This document shows, in pieces, positions 22,254 to 29,129 of a DNA stretch of 33,423 nucleotides. Position numbers and translations under genes: made by a program. The notes beneath the pieces were generated by a model. It searched no databases. It was given only the letters and a program-made list of their open reading frames with translations, and was not told the origin of the DNA. The stretch comes from an uncultured Eubacteriales bacterium (GTDB lineage Bacteria > Bacillota > Clostridia > Oscillospirales > Oscillospiraceae), in the NCBI GenBank assembly GCA_949289455.1, contig CASEOA010000104.1:1-33423 (forward strand), read 5' to 3'. Numbering within the stretch: the first letter of the stretch is position 1; each line of letters begins with the position of its first letter.

Positions 22254-22868
22254 TCACCTCCGGCAGCCCGGACAGCCCTCATCCACCGGCGGCTTGCCTG
22301 CCCGCAGGGTGCAGATGGCCTGGGTCATGGTGCCCATGGGACAGAACACGCACCAGCTCCGGGGCTTGAACAGAACCATGACGATGAGCCCAATGAGGGT
22401 GGAGGTGAGCATGATGGAGTAAAAGCCGAAGGCGAACTGAGCCACCCAAGGGGCGAAGAGGGTACCGTGATAGGCCCAGTGCCAGGGCAACCGGAAGGTC
22501 CAGAACAGCTTGACAAACTGCCCCAGGTCCCTGGCCCCCGCCCCCACCAGGTAGGTGGTGAAGAGCATCTGGAAGAACATGATGAAAAAGAAAATGAGAA
22601 AGCCGTATCGGAACCAGGGCGAGCCCATCCACCGGGGGGTGGGCCTGTTCCGGGACAGCTTCAGCCGCCCTCCCAGCAGGGAGAGGAACTGTCCCCGGTC
22701 GCAGTAGCGGTTGCAGTACAGCTTACCCCCTCCAAAGATGGAGATGAGCAGGGGCAGGCAGAAGAAGATCATCCCCAGCCAGGCGAACAGGATATTGAAA
22801 AAGCCCAGCCCCAGATAGATGGGGGTGACGATCCACAGATAGTCGTACCAGTGCTTCTTTCTGTTCAT
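22254..22868 (-). CDS. NapH-like membrane 4Fe-4S protein
   Basis: This 204-residue integral membrane protein has about four to five hydrophobic segments. Two cytoplasmic cysteine groups, CNRYCDRGQ (Cys52, Cys56) and CVFCPMGTMTQ near residue 171, are typical of the NapH/RdxA/NosR-like polyferredoxin family; a Cys-rich tail CPGCRR ends it. Relatives pass electrons between quinone or other membrane donors and soluble ferredoxins. With the dicluster ferredoxin encoded just upstream (ATGA overlap) it forms a likely electron-transfer pair; the terminal acceptor is unknown. The ATG at 22868 has GGAGG. Confidence 0.85.
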   Translation of the reverse strand: MNRKKHWYDYLWIVTPIYLGLGFFNILFAWLGMIFFCLPLLISIFGGGKLYCNRYCDRGQFLSLLGGRLKLSRNRPTPRWMGSPWFRYGFLIFFFIMFFQMLFTTYLVGAGARDLGQFVKLFWTFRLPWHWAYHGTLFAPWVAQFAFGFYSIMLTSTLIGLIVMVLFKPRSWCVFCPMGTMTQAICTLRAGKPPVDEGCPGCRR

Positions 22869-23068
22869 ACCTGCGCCTCCCGCTCCTGCAACGTGATGAC
22901 CCCCGCCGGGCACTCCTGTTGGCACTTGCCGCAGCCCACGCACCGGTCCCGGTCCACCTGGGCCGCCACCCCCCGCCACACCTGGATGGCCGACAAGGGG
23001 CACACCTTTACACAACAGCCGCAGGCCACACAGCGGGCCCCCACAGCGGCGTATCGTTTGGACGCCAT
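22865..23068 (-). CDS. 2[4Fe-4S] ferredoxin
   Basis: This 67-residue protein has two CxxCxxCxxxCP motifs (Cys13, 16, 19, 23 and Cys43, 46, 49, 53), which hold two [4Fe-4S] clusters. It has no signal peptide, so it is cytoplasmic and probably the partner of the NapH-like membrane protein. The ATG at 23068 is chosen because AGAGGATC precedes it; an upstream in-frame ATG at 23104 would fall within the operator and promoter region. Confidence 0.93.
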   Translation of the reverse strand: MASKRYAAVGARCVACGCCVKVCPLSAIQVWRGVAAQVDRDRCVGCGKCQQECPAGVITLQEREAQV

Positions 23069-23091
23069 AGCTGATCCTCTTTCGATAGTTA

Positions 23092-23138
23092 AGTAATTAA
23101 GCAATTACTAATATATCACAGGCAATGAAAAAACGCAA
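23092..23138 (-). promoter_or_regulatory. promoter and ArsR-type operator of the ferredoxin-napH-arsR operon
   Basis: Minus strand: TTGCGT (23133-23138), 17 nt, TATATT (23110-23115). A perfect inverted repeat AGTAATT-AAGC-AATTACT (23092-23109) lies directly downstream of the -10, at the start of transcription, as expected for an ArsR-family repressor. Confidence 0.7.
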
Positions 23139-23149
23139 GGAAAATCTGA

Positions 23150-23170
23150 GGGGCGCGCAATGCGCGCCCC
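23150..23170. repeat. GGGGCGCGCA hairpin repeat
   Basis: GGGGCGCGCA-A-TGCGCGCCCC, a perfect palindrome between xerD and the ferredoxin operon. The same core recurs within 31179-31200. Confidence 0.7.
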
Positions 23171-23200
23171 CTGCGGTATCTCAGCTCTCTGCCCTGTCCC

Positions 23201-24079
23201 CTACGCTCTGGGGTGGGCCTTGATGTACACGTCCTTCAGCTTCTGGTTCACCAGCTGGGTGTAGATCTGGGTGGAGGAGATATCGGCGTGGCCCAGCATC
23301 TCCTGGATGGAGTGGAGGTCGGCGCCGTTCTCCAGCAGGTGGGCGGCGAAGGAGTGGCGCAGGGTGTGGGGGGTGATCTCCTGCTGGATGCCCGCCTTCT
23401 CCTGGTAGTGCTTGATGATCTTCCAGAACCCCTGGCGGCTCATCCGCTCCCCGCTCATGTTGACAAAGAGGGCCTTTTCGTCGGGCCGTTCCACCATCTG
23501 GGGCCGCACCCGGTCCACATACTGGTGGAGGGCCTTAATGGCGGCCTGGTACAGGGGGATGATCCGCTCCTTCCCCCGGTTGGAGCACCGGACGAATCCG
23601 GCGGACAGGTTCAGATTCTCCAGGTCCAGGCCGATAAGCTCGCTGACCCGGATGCCGGTGGCATAGAGCAGCTCCAGCATGGCCTTGTCCCGGCAGCCCT
23701 TGGCGTCGGAGGGGTCGGGCTGCTCCAGGAAGAGCTCCACCTCCTTGGAGGTGAGGATGTGGGGCAGCTTGCGCTCCACCTTGGCCTGGGCCAAGCCACG
23801 GGCGGGGTTTTCGCCCACCAGACCCTGGGCGATCAGCCAGCCGTAAAAGGATTTCAGAGAGGCCTGGCACCGGGTGACGGTGGCCGCAGACTTGCCCCGG
23901 GCGGTGAGGCTGTGGGTATAGGCCTCCACGTCGCCGTGGGTGGCCTGGACAGGAGTGAGCCCCTGCTCCTCCAGCCAGCCCAGATATTGCCGCACATCAC
24001 GCAGATAGGAGCTCAGCGTGTTGGGCGAGGCCTTTTTTTCCAACTCCAGATAGCGTTCATACCCATTAAGATACTCCAT
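23201..24079 (-). CDS. xerD: tyrosine recombinase XerD
   Basis: This 292-residue recombinase is of standard XerD length, with catalytic Arg144 (TGIRVSEL), Lys170, His238 and Arg241 (HTLRH), His264 (GHADISSTQ) and nucleophile Tyr273. It resolves chromosome dimers at dif with a XerC partner. It follows spoIIM by 24 nt, the spoIIM/xerD neighbourhood known from Bacillus, which supports the assignment. A second Xer protein lies at 2916-3944. The ATG at 24079 has AAGGTG; the stop is TAG. Confidence 0.92.
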   Translation of the reverse strand: MEYLNGYERYLELEKKASPNTLSSYLRDVRQYLGWLEEQGLTPVQATHGDVEAYTHSLTARGKSAATVTRCQASLKSFYGWLIAQGLVGENPARGLAQAKVERKLPHILTSKEVELFLEQPDPSDAKGCRDKAMLELLYATGIRVSELIGLDLENLNLSAGFVRCSNRGKERIIPLYQAAIKALHQYVDRVRPQMVERPDEKALFVNMSGERMSRQGFWKIIKHYQEKAGIQQEITPHTLRHSFAAHLLENGADLHSIQEMLGHADISSTQIYTQLVNQKLKDVYIKAHPRA

Positions 24080-24103
24080 CTGACCACACCTTCTCTTCTC
24101 TCT

Positions 24104-24730
24104 CTATAGCAAAGCCCCTGCGGCGCCGGCCAGCAGGGCGGGCACCGCGGCCCGTTCCAGCAGGATGGATCCAAGGACGCACCCCATGCACAGGGCGCAC
24201 CGGGTCAGGCAGGCCCGGCCCCACAGCACGTGGCCCTGCCCCTCTCCCCTGACCCGGACGGCCAGGGCCCGGGCGGACAGAAAGCTCTGCACCCCCAGGA
24301 CGAAAAGGGCGGGCAGGGCAAGCGCCCCTCCCACGCCGAACACCAGCAGGGCCAGCAGCCAGCCCGCCCCGCCAAACGCCCGCACAAAGGCGGCAATCGA
24401 AAAGGCCAACAGAAAGCCTCGTACAGCAAAGAGTACCGGCAGCCCCAACACCCCCAGGGCGGTAAAGCCCAGCAGCAGGGCGAACAGGGGCCAGCGGAAG
24501 GTATCCCACACCTGGGCCCACAGGGCGGGCGTCTCCAGAGCGCCCTGGCCCGAGGCCCGGAGAAAGGCGTCCAGGTAGCCGGTCAGGCTGGTCTCCCCAG
24601 CGCCGCCCACCTGGGCGGCCAGCAGACAGCCCGCCAGCCCCCCGGCCAGAAAACAGGCCGAGGTCAACAGCAGCGCCGGTACAATCCCCTCCCGGGGCAC
24701 GTTCCAGGCGGCCACAATGGTCTTGCGCAC
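24104..24730 (-). CDS. spoIIM: stage II sporulation protein M
   Basis: This 208-residue membrane protein has about five hydrophobic segments, including a charged-then-hydrophobic start (RKTIVAAWNVPREG) and the family's central ...GVLGLPVLFAVRGFLLAFSIAAFVRAFG... region. SpoIIM belongs to the SpoIID/M/P complex that drives forespore engulfment. GTG at 24730 is preferred because GGGGAGG sits 8 nt upstream; GTG at 24739 would overlap that site. It is followed by xerD. I found no convincing sporulation promoter in front of it. Confidence 0.88.
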   Translation of the reverse strand: MRKTIVAAWNVPREGIVPALLLTSACFLAGGLAGCLLAAQVGGAGETSLTGYLDAFLRASGQGALETPALWAQVWDTFRWPLFALLLGFTALGVLGLPVLFAVRGFLLAFSIAAFVRAFGGAGWLLALLVFGVGGALALPALFVLGVQSFLSARALAVRVRGEGQGHVLWGRACLTRCALCMGCVLGSILLERAAVPALLAGAAGALL

Positions 24731-24872
24731 AGGCCTCACCTCCCCGGAAAGCCTATGCGCCGTGCGGTCAAATCAGACCATTGTGTTTACTTCTGTTCAT
24801 AACTATATCCCAACCGAAGGGATTGTGCAAGGTGCGGCATACAAAAAAATCATTTTTGTAAATTATGCCGAA

Positions 24873-24900
24873 GTTTTATGTATACTATATTATGTTAACT
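24873..24900 (+). other. second dif-like sequence / AT-rich promoter region
   Basis: The right half TTATGTTAACT (24890-24900), with ATA before it, matches the XerD side of Firmicute dif sites closely (known only from memory), but the left half GTTTTATGTAT is poor. It also contains a possible -10 TATACT (24881-24886) with TTGTAA at 24856-24861 (19-nt spacing). It lies 800 bp from xerD. Confidence 0.3.
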
Positions 24901-24904
24901 GCAT

Positions 24905-25095
24905 AAACAAAAGGGATTGGGACAGGCCGCAAGAAGCCCCTGCTTCCCCTGGCGCGGCAGGTTGGCGAGACGCCCAAAGCGCCGGCAATGGGCTCCATAA
25001 TTGTAAAGGAGATAAACCTTACAGAGCTCAGGAGCGTGATACGCTTCCGCAACTTAAGGATATCCTGTTTATGGAAACTAACAGGCAAAAAATCC
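24905..25095 (+). ncRNA. candidate structured RNA, about 190 nt
   Basis: The 446-bp gap between spoIIM and the SCIFF maturase has no convincing ORF but several nested helices: GCCGC 24926-24930/GCGGC 24954-24958 enclosing GAAGC 24933-24937/GCTTC 24942-24946; GGCG 24964-24967/CGCC 24971-24974; CCTTA 25017-25021/TAAGG 25055-25059 enclosing AGCG/CGCT; and CCTGTT 25064-25069/AACAGG 25080-25085. A possible promoter (TTGTAA...TATACT) lies upstream on the plus strand. It matches no riboswitch, tmRNA, SRP or 6S pattern I know. The size would suit raiA-type RNA, but I cannot test that. The strand is inferred from the promoter. Confidence 0.45.
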
Positions 25096-25130
25096 CCGGC
25101 TCCCAAGGCTTTGGGCCCTGGAAGCCGGGG
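25086..25130 (-). terminator. terminator of the SCIFF maturase transcript
   Basis: Stem CCCCGGCT (25094-25101) with AGCCGGGG (25123-25130). On the minus strand it is followed by TTTTTT (25087-25092). It may also close a plus-strand RNA, but that side has no T run. Confidence 0.75.
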
Positions 25131-25185
25131 ACGGATAAGATGATTACAAAGATTACAGAATGTATAATTACGATTTGTATACCCC

Positions 25186-26565
25186 TTACTCAGCCATACC
25201 GGCGTCAATGGCCTTTAGGGCAATGGCGCACTCCAGCCGCTTGCGCTCCAGCTCGCAGCCCACCTTGTGGGGGTGCTTTATGTCGCCGCCGACAAGCAGG
25301 TTGGAGGCGGAGCAGCCGCCGGAGCAGTAGAACCGGGCCCAGCAGTGGGCACACTCCTCCCGGGTGTACACGTTGAGGCCGGCAAACTTGCCGGACAACT
25401 CCTTGTCAAAGCTGCCGTCGTGGACGCTGCCCAGCTTGTAATCCTCGTTGCCCACGAACTGGTGGCAGGGGTAGATGTCCCCATCGGGGGTGATGGCCAC
25501 ATACTCGCAGCCGGCGCCGCAGCCCCGCAGCCGCTTGATGACGCAGGGGCCCTGCTGCAGGTCCACGTTGAAGTGGAAGAAGTTGGTCTCCCGGTGGTCC
25601 CGCAGGTACTCGGCCAGGCGTTCATACTCCGCCTTCAGCTCCGGCAGGTCGGACTCCCGGATGGCGTAGGGGTCGCTCTCCTTCCCCACCACCGGCTCCA
25701 CCGACACGTTCTTGCCGATGGCGGCCAGCTCCTTCACGTCCTCGGCAAAGTCCTTGTGGAACCGGGTGAAGGTGCCCCGCAGATAGTAGTCCTTGTCTCC
25801 CCGGCCGGCGATGAGTTTTTGGAACTTGGGCACGATCACGTCGTAAGAGCCCTTGCCGTTGACGGTGGGCCGCAGGTCGTCGTTGACCTCCCTCCGTCCG
25901 TCCAGAGAGAGGACGGCGTTGGACATCTCACAGTTGATGTAGTCGATGTTCTCGTCGTTGAGCAGTACGCCGTTGGTGGTGATGGTAAAGCGGAAGCACT
26001 TGCCGTGCTCCTTCTCGATGGAGCGGGCGTACTCCACGGTGGCCTTCACGGTGTCCATGGCCATGAGAGGCTCCCCGCCGAAGAAGTCCACCTCGATGTT
26101 GCGGCGGTTTCCGGACTTGGCGATGACGAAGTCGATGGCCTTTTTGGCGGTCTCGATGTCCATGGTCATCCGCTTGCCGGTGCCAAAGTCGCCGGTGGAG
26201 GCGAAGCAGTACTTGCACCGCAGGTTGCAGTCGTGGGATACGTGGAGGCACAGGGCCTTCACCAGGGCCTGCTGCTGCATGGAGGCGGCCTTGTCCCGGT
26301 CGATGTAGTCGTCGGCCTCGAAGAGCAGGCCCTCCTGCTTCAGCTCCCGCAGTTCGGCCCAGATCTCCGCCAGATCGGCGGGGGCGTACTGGGGCAGGGC
26401 GGCAATGAGGTCCTGGGGCAGCTCCCCGTCCAGGCTGGCCCCGTCCTCCTCCCGCTGAGCCAGTGCGGTGAGCAGGTCGTAGGTCAGCTCATCCAGCACG
26501 TGGACGGCGCCGCTGTTCACGTCCACGGCGATGCGCACGCCGAGGCACTGAAAGGTATGTACCAT
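25186..26565 (-). CDS. scfB: SCIFF peptide thioether maturase (radical SAM/SPASM)
   Basis: This 459-residue radical SAM enzyme installs thioether cross-links in the SCIFF ranthipeptide. An N-terminal peptide-binding region begins MVHTFQCLGVRIAVDVNSGAVHVLDE, as in the family. The radical SAM cluster cysteines are Cys113, Cys117 and Cys120 (CNLRCKYC). The C-terminal SPASM/twitch region has many cysteines (GCGAGCEY, YPCHQF, CAHCWARFYCSGGC, VGCELERKRLEC) for auxiliary FeS clusters. I start at ATG 26565 because it gives the family N-terminus, although the ribosome-binding site is weak (GAAGGGAAAC); in-frame upstream codons run into the hairpin after the peptide gene. The partner peptide is 69 nt upstream. 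Confidence 0.95.
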   Translation of the reverse strand: MVHTFQCLGVRIAVDVNSGAVHVLDELTYDLLTALAQREEDGASLDGELPQDLIAALPQYAPADLAEIWAELRELKQEGLLFEADDYIDRDKAASMQQQALVKALCLHVSHDCNLRCKYCFASTGDFGTGKRMTMDIETAKKAIDFVIAKSGNRRNIEVDFFGGEPLMAMDTVKATVEYARSIEKEHGKCFRFTITTNGVLLNDENIDYINCEMSNAVLSLDGRREVNDDLRPTVNGKGSYDVIVPKFQKLIAGRGDKDYYLRGTFTRFHKDFAEDVKELAAIGKNVSVEPVVGKESDPYAIRESDLPELKAEYERLAEYLRDHRETNFFHFNVDLQQGPCVIKRLRGCGAGCEYVAITPDGDIYPCHQFVGNEDYKLGSVHDGSFDKELSGKFAGLNVYTREECAHCWARFYCSGGCSASNLLVGGDIKHPHKVGCELERKRLECAIALKAIDAGMAE

Positions 26566-26593
26566 AACTCTGTTTCCCTTCTTTACATACATA

Positions 26594-26623
26594 GAAAGAG
26601 GTGGGCTTTCACCCACCTCTTTC
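26594..26623 (-). promoter_or_regulatory. hairpin between SCIFF gene and maturase
   Basis: A 12-bp perfect stem GAAAGAGGTGGG (26594-26605)/CCCACCTCTTTC (26612-26623) starts 11 nt after the SCIFF stop. There is no T run on the minus strand. It may stabilise the short peptide message and lower maturase output. Confidence 0.65.
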
Positions 26624-26634
26624 GGCAATGTTTG

Positions 26635-26775
26635 TTACCGGTTCTCGCACTTCTGATTGGCCACGGTGCAAGAGGTCTTACAGGCGGACTGGCAGGAGGT
26701 CTGGCACTCACCGCAGCCGCCGTGGGCGGCGCTCTTCTTCAGAGTCGCGCCGTTGAGCGTCTTAATATGCTTCAT
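26635..26775 (-). CDS. scfA: SCIFF ranthipeptide precursor (six cysteines in forty-five residues)
   Basis: This 46-residue peptide starts MKHIKTLNGATLKKSAAHGG and carries six cysteines at 21, 24, 28, 32, 36 and 43, the hallmark of the SCIFF family found across clostridia. The maturase next door cross-links Cys sulfurs to neighbouring residues. The mature peptide's function is not firmly known; quorum-like signalling has been proposed for relatives. The ATG at 26775 has GGGAGGG 8 nt upstream, and a strong promoter precedes it. The gene is too short for default gene finders and is easily missed. Confidence 0.96.
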   Translation of the reverse strand: MKHIKTLNGATLKKSAAHGGCGECQTSCQSACKTSCTVANQKCENR

Positions 26776-26808
26776 TCCGATTTCCCTCCCAAAACATAGG
26801 TTTAGGGT

Positions 26809-26837
26809 ATTATACCACAGGCCGGCACGCATTTCAA
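26809..26837 (-). promoter_or_regulatory. sigmaA promoter of the SCIFF gene
   Basis: Minus strand: TTGAAA (26832-26837), 17 nt, TATAAT (26809-26814), about 35 nt ahead of the ATG. The -35 box lies inside the end of the TIGR04086 gene. Confidence 0.8.
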
Positions 26838-27271
26838 CGCTTTCCGCGTTTTTTCCGCGGCCGGTTCCCGGGCCGCCTGGGGGACCGGCCTCCGGTAAGC
26901 CCGGCGGCGGCCCCGCCGCACAAAGCTCCGCACAGCAGACCGATGCTCTCCCCCTCCAGGGAGACCTCACGGAAGCACAGGGCCCCCAGGGTGAGCAGCA
27001 GCAGGAAGAGCACCGCCCCCACCGCCAGTCCGGCGGCCAGGCCGCCGCCGCACCGCCCGATGGCCAGCAGGCCCCCGGCAAAGCCCCCCAGCACGCAGCC
27101 CACGATGGTGATCTGATAGGTCAGCTCCAGCCCAGCCAGGCCGCCGGAGATGGCGGCGGAGGCCCCCAGTAAAAACAGCAGGCAGGCCCCCAGGGCCAGC
27201 AGCCCTCCCAGCAGGATGCCCAGGGCGCAGCGGATGGCCCGGGCCCCCTGATCCTCCTCCCGTTTTCCCAT
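26834..27271 (-). CDS. TIGR04086 family membrane protein
   Basis: This 145-residue protein has four hydrophobic segments (for example ALGILLGGLLALGACLLFLLGASAAI and GLAAGLAVGAVLFLLLLTLGALCF) and a basic tail rich in Arg/Lys. Its position between yajC and the SCIFF gene matches the clostridial TIGR04086 family, whose function is unknown; SCIFF export or membrane organisation near the Sec machinery has only positional support. The ATG at 27271 is preceded by GGGAGGG, which forms the 3' arm of a terminator-like hairpin. Confidence 0.8.
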   Translation of the reverse strand: MGKREEDQGARAIRCALGILLGGLLALGACLLFLLGASAAISGGLAGLELTYQITIVGCVLGGFAGGLLAIGRCGGGLAAGLAVGAVLFLLLLTLGALCFREVSLEGESIGLLCGALCGGAAAGLTGGRSPRRPGNRPRKKRGKR

Positions 27272-27324
27272 AAAAAACACCCTCCCTTGCCACAGGTTCC
27301 TGATGAAACCTATGCAGGGAGGGT
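27272..27324 (-). promoter_or_regulatory. SD-sequestering terminator-like hairpin before the TIGR04086 gene
   Basis: ACCCTCCC (27279-27286) pairs with GGGAGGGT (27317-27324), with an inner AGGTT/AACCT stem (27294-27298, 27307-27311). On the minus strand GGGAGGGT is followed by GTTTTTT and then the ATG, so the arm is both Shine-Dalgarno and terminator stem. Confidence 0.65.
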
Positions 27325-27332
27325 ATTCGATA

Positions 27333-27707
27333 TTACTTCTTGTCCTTGGTCTCCTTGGTCTCACCGGGGCCATCCTGGGTGGTCTGGGTGCCGCGGCTGG
27401 ACACAGCCCACTTGGTGAACTCCATGCGCACCCGGTCGGAGCTGGTCTCAATGACGATGGTCTCCTCCTTCACGGCGCATACCGTTCCGACCACACCGCC
27501 GATGGTGGTGATCTGGTCGCCTACAGCCAGCGCGGAGCGCATCTGGGCGGCGGCCTTCTTCTTCTTGTTCTCAGGACGGATCAGCAGGAAATAAAAGACC
27601 ACGACCAGCAGGATCAGCGGGAGAAAGGTCCCCAGAAGTCCGATGGAGCCGGCGCTGGCGTCAGTGCTGGTGCCGGACAACAACGTGGTGGCAAGCTGTG
27701 CTGTCAA
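27333..27707 (-). CDS. yajC: preprotein translocase subunit YajC
   Basis: This 124-residue protein has one membrane segment (about 23-44: GLLGTFLPLILLVVVFYFLLIRP) followed by the YajC signature RPENKKKK...M...L..GDQITTIGGVVGTV. YajC associates with SecDF at the Sec translocon. The start is TTG at 27707 with GGAGGGG 6 nt upstream; the family usually has a short periplasmic lead like this one. The lysine-rich tail (TKETKDKK) is common. It lies downstream of tgt, the classical tgt-yajC order. Confidence 0.93.
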   Translation of the reverse strand: MTAQLATTLLSGTSTDASAGSIGLLGTFLPLILLVVVFYFLLIRPENKKKKAAAQMRSALAVGDQITTIGGVVGTVCAVKEETIVIETSSDRVRMEFTKWAVSSRGTQTTQDGPGETKETKDKK

Positions 27708-27756
27708 TACAATCCCCTCCGAAATTAGCTTTGGCGTTTCTCGCCGTCAGTCAAAC

Positions 27757-27785
27757 ATTATAAAACGATAAGCAGGATTTGACAA
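27757..27785 (-). promoter_or_regulatory. sigmaA promoter of yajC
   Basis: Minus strand: TTGTCA (27780-27785), 17 nt, TATAAT (27757-27762), inside the tgt-yajC gap. Confidence 0.8.
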
Positions 27786-27813
27786 GCCTTTTTCCCACAT
27801 TTCACAGATTATT

Positions 27814-28944
27814 TCAAATTCGGCCCGCCAGCTTTTCGGAATACTCCGCCCGGAAGGCGGCAAAGCAGCCCCCGTCCAGGGCCTCCCGGATGCGCCCGGC
27901 CAGCTTGTTGTAAAAGTAGAGGTTGTGCATTACCGCCAGGCGCATGGCCAGCATCTCGTCGGCTACGAACAGGTGGCGCAGGTAGGCCCGGGAGAAGTTT
28001 TGGCACACCGGGCAGTCGCACTCCGGGTCGATGGGCCGCTCATCCAGCTTGTACTTCTCGTTGCGGATGTTCAGGGCCCCTGACCAGGTGAACAGCTTGG
28101 CGTGGCGGGCGTTGCGGGCGGGCATGACGCAGTCGAAGAAGTCTACCCCCCGGGCCACTCCCTCAATGATATTGGAGGGGGTGCCCACCCCCATGAGATA
28201 CCGGGGCTTGTCCGCAGGCATGTGGGGCTCCACCGCGTCGATGATGTCGTACATCACCTGGGTGGGCTCCCCCACCGCCAGCCCGCCGATGGCGTAGCCC
28301 TCGCAGTCGATTTTGGCGATCTGTTCCATGTGCCAGATCCGCAGGTCGGGGAAGGTGGCCCCCTGGTTGATGCCAAAGAGCATCTGTTGGGGGTTCACCG
28401 TGCCGGGCAGGGCGTTGAGCCGGTCGTGCTCCGCCTTGCACCGCTCCAGCCACCGCAGAGTGCGCTCACAGGAGGCCTTGGCATACTCGTAGGTGGCCGG
28501 GTTCTCCACGCACTCGTCAAAGGCCATGGCGATGTCGCTGCCCAGGTTGGACTGGATCTGCATGGACTCCTCCGGGCCCATGAAAATCCGCCGCCCGTCG
28601 ATGTGGGAGACAAAGGTGACCCCCTCCTCCTTGATTTTCCGCAGGCCGGCCAGGGAAAACACCTGGAACCCGCCGGAGTCGGTGAGGATGGGCCCGTCCC
28701 AGCGCATGAATTTGTGGAGGCCGCCCATCTGGCGCACCACCTGATCCCCGGGCCGCAGGTGGAGGTGGTAGGTGTTGGACAGCTCCACCTGGCACCCCAG
28801 GTCCTTCAGATCCAGAGCGGATACCGCCCCCTTGATGGCCCCCTGGGTGCCGACATTCATGAAAACCGGCGTCTGGACAGTGCCGTGGGCGCAGGTGAAT
28901 ACCCCCCGCCGGGCCTTCCCTTCGGTCTTGATCACTTCAAACAC
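27814..28944 (-). CDS. tgt: tRNA-guanine transglycosylase
   Basis: This 376-residue enzyme exchanges guanine-34 of GUN-anticodon tRNAs for preQ1 in queuosine synthesis. Landmarks are the nucleophile-region DSGGFQVFSL (Asp89), the second aspartate in GVDFFDCVMPARNARH, and the zinc site CDCPVCQNFSRAYLRHLF. Its length matches the family. GTG at 28944 is used with AAGGGG upstream; relatives begin at the same place (FEVIKTEGKARRG). It has its own promoter. Confidence 0.96.
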   Translation of the reverse strand: MFEVIKTEGKARRGVFTCAHGTVQTPVFMNVGTQGAIKGAVSALDLKDLGCQVELSNTYHLHLRPGDQVVRQMGGLHKFMRWDGPILTDSGGFQVFSLAGLRKIKEEGVTFVSHIDGRRIFMGPEESMQIQSNLGSDIAMAFDECVENPATYEYAKASCERTLRWLERCKAEHDRLNALPGTVNPQQMLFGINQGATFPDLRIWHMEQIAKIDCEGYAIGGLAVGEPTQVMYDIIDAVEPHMPADKPRYLMGVGTPSNIIEGVARGVDFFDCVMPARNARHAKLFTWSGALNIRNEKYKLDERPIDPECDCPVCQNFSRAYLRHLFVADEMLAMRLAVMHNLYFYNKLAGRIREALDGGCFAAFRAEYSEKLAGRI

Positions 28945-28976
28945 GGTAAAACCCCTTTACATTGCAAGTACCTTGT

Positions 28977-29005
28977 ATCATACCAGAGTTCGGGGGAAAT
29001 GACAA
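28977..29005 (-). promoter_or_regulatory. sigmaA promoter of tgt
   Basis: Minus strand: TTGTCA (29000-29005), 17 nt, TATGAT (28977-28982). Confidence 0.75.
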
Positions 29006-29033
29006 GCGCGGGGACAGAACGAGCAGCCACACC

Positions 29034-29121
29034 CGGGCGGGGACAGAGCCCCGCCCCTACGGAGGGGACGGAACGAATCCCACCCCGGAACGGCGGCCGC
29101 CATGTATGGCGGCCCTACGGG
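29034..29121. repeat. bipartite hairpin repeat (GACAGAG core + ATGTATGG core)
   Basis: GGGCGGGG-ACAGAG-CCCCGCCCCTACGG, then a CCCACCCCGGAACG spacer, then GGCCGCC-ATGTAT-GGCGGCCCTACGG. It fills the gap between tgt and the CcdA-Trx gene. Confidence 0.7.
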
Positions 29122-29129
29122 AAAATACG

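Noticed and set aside
18336..22369. Long plus-strand frames opposite spoIVA and the helicase
   Set aside because: They mirror codon bias of the real minus-strand genes and show no domain.
24750..24757. CATAGGCT as a sporulation promoter -10 for spoIIM
   Set aside because: The transcript would start within the ribosome-binding site and no matching -35 lies at sigmaE or sigmaK spacing.
24885..25208. 107-residue minus-strand ORF in the spoIIM-SCIFF gap
   Set aside because: No ribosome-binding site, no similarity, and it crosses the maturase terminator; complementary helices explain the region better.
25267..26799. 510-residue plus-strand frame opposite the SCIFF maturase
   Set aside because: It is the complement of a well-supported radical SAM gene and the SCIFF peptide; no recognisable features.
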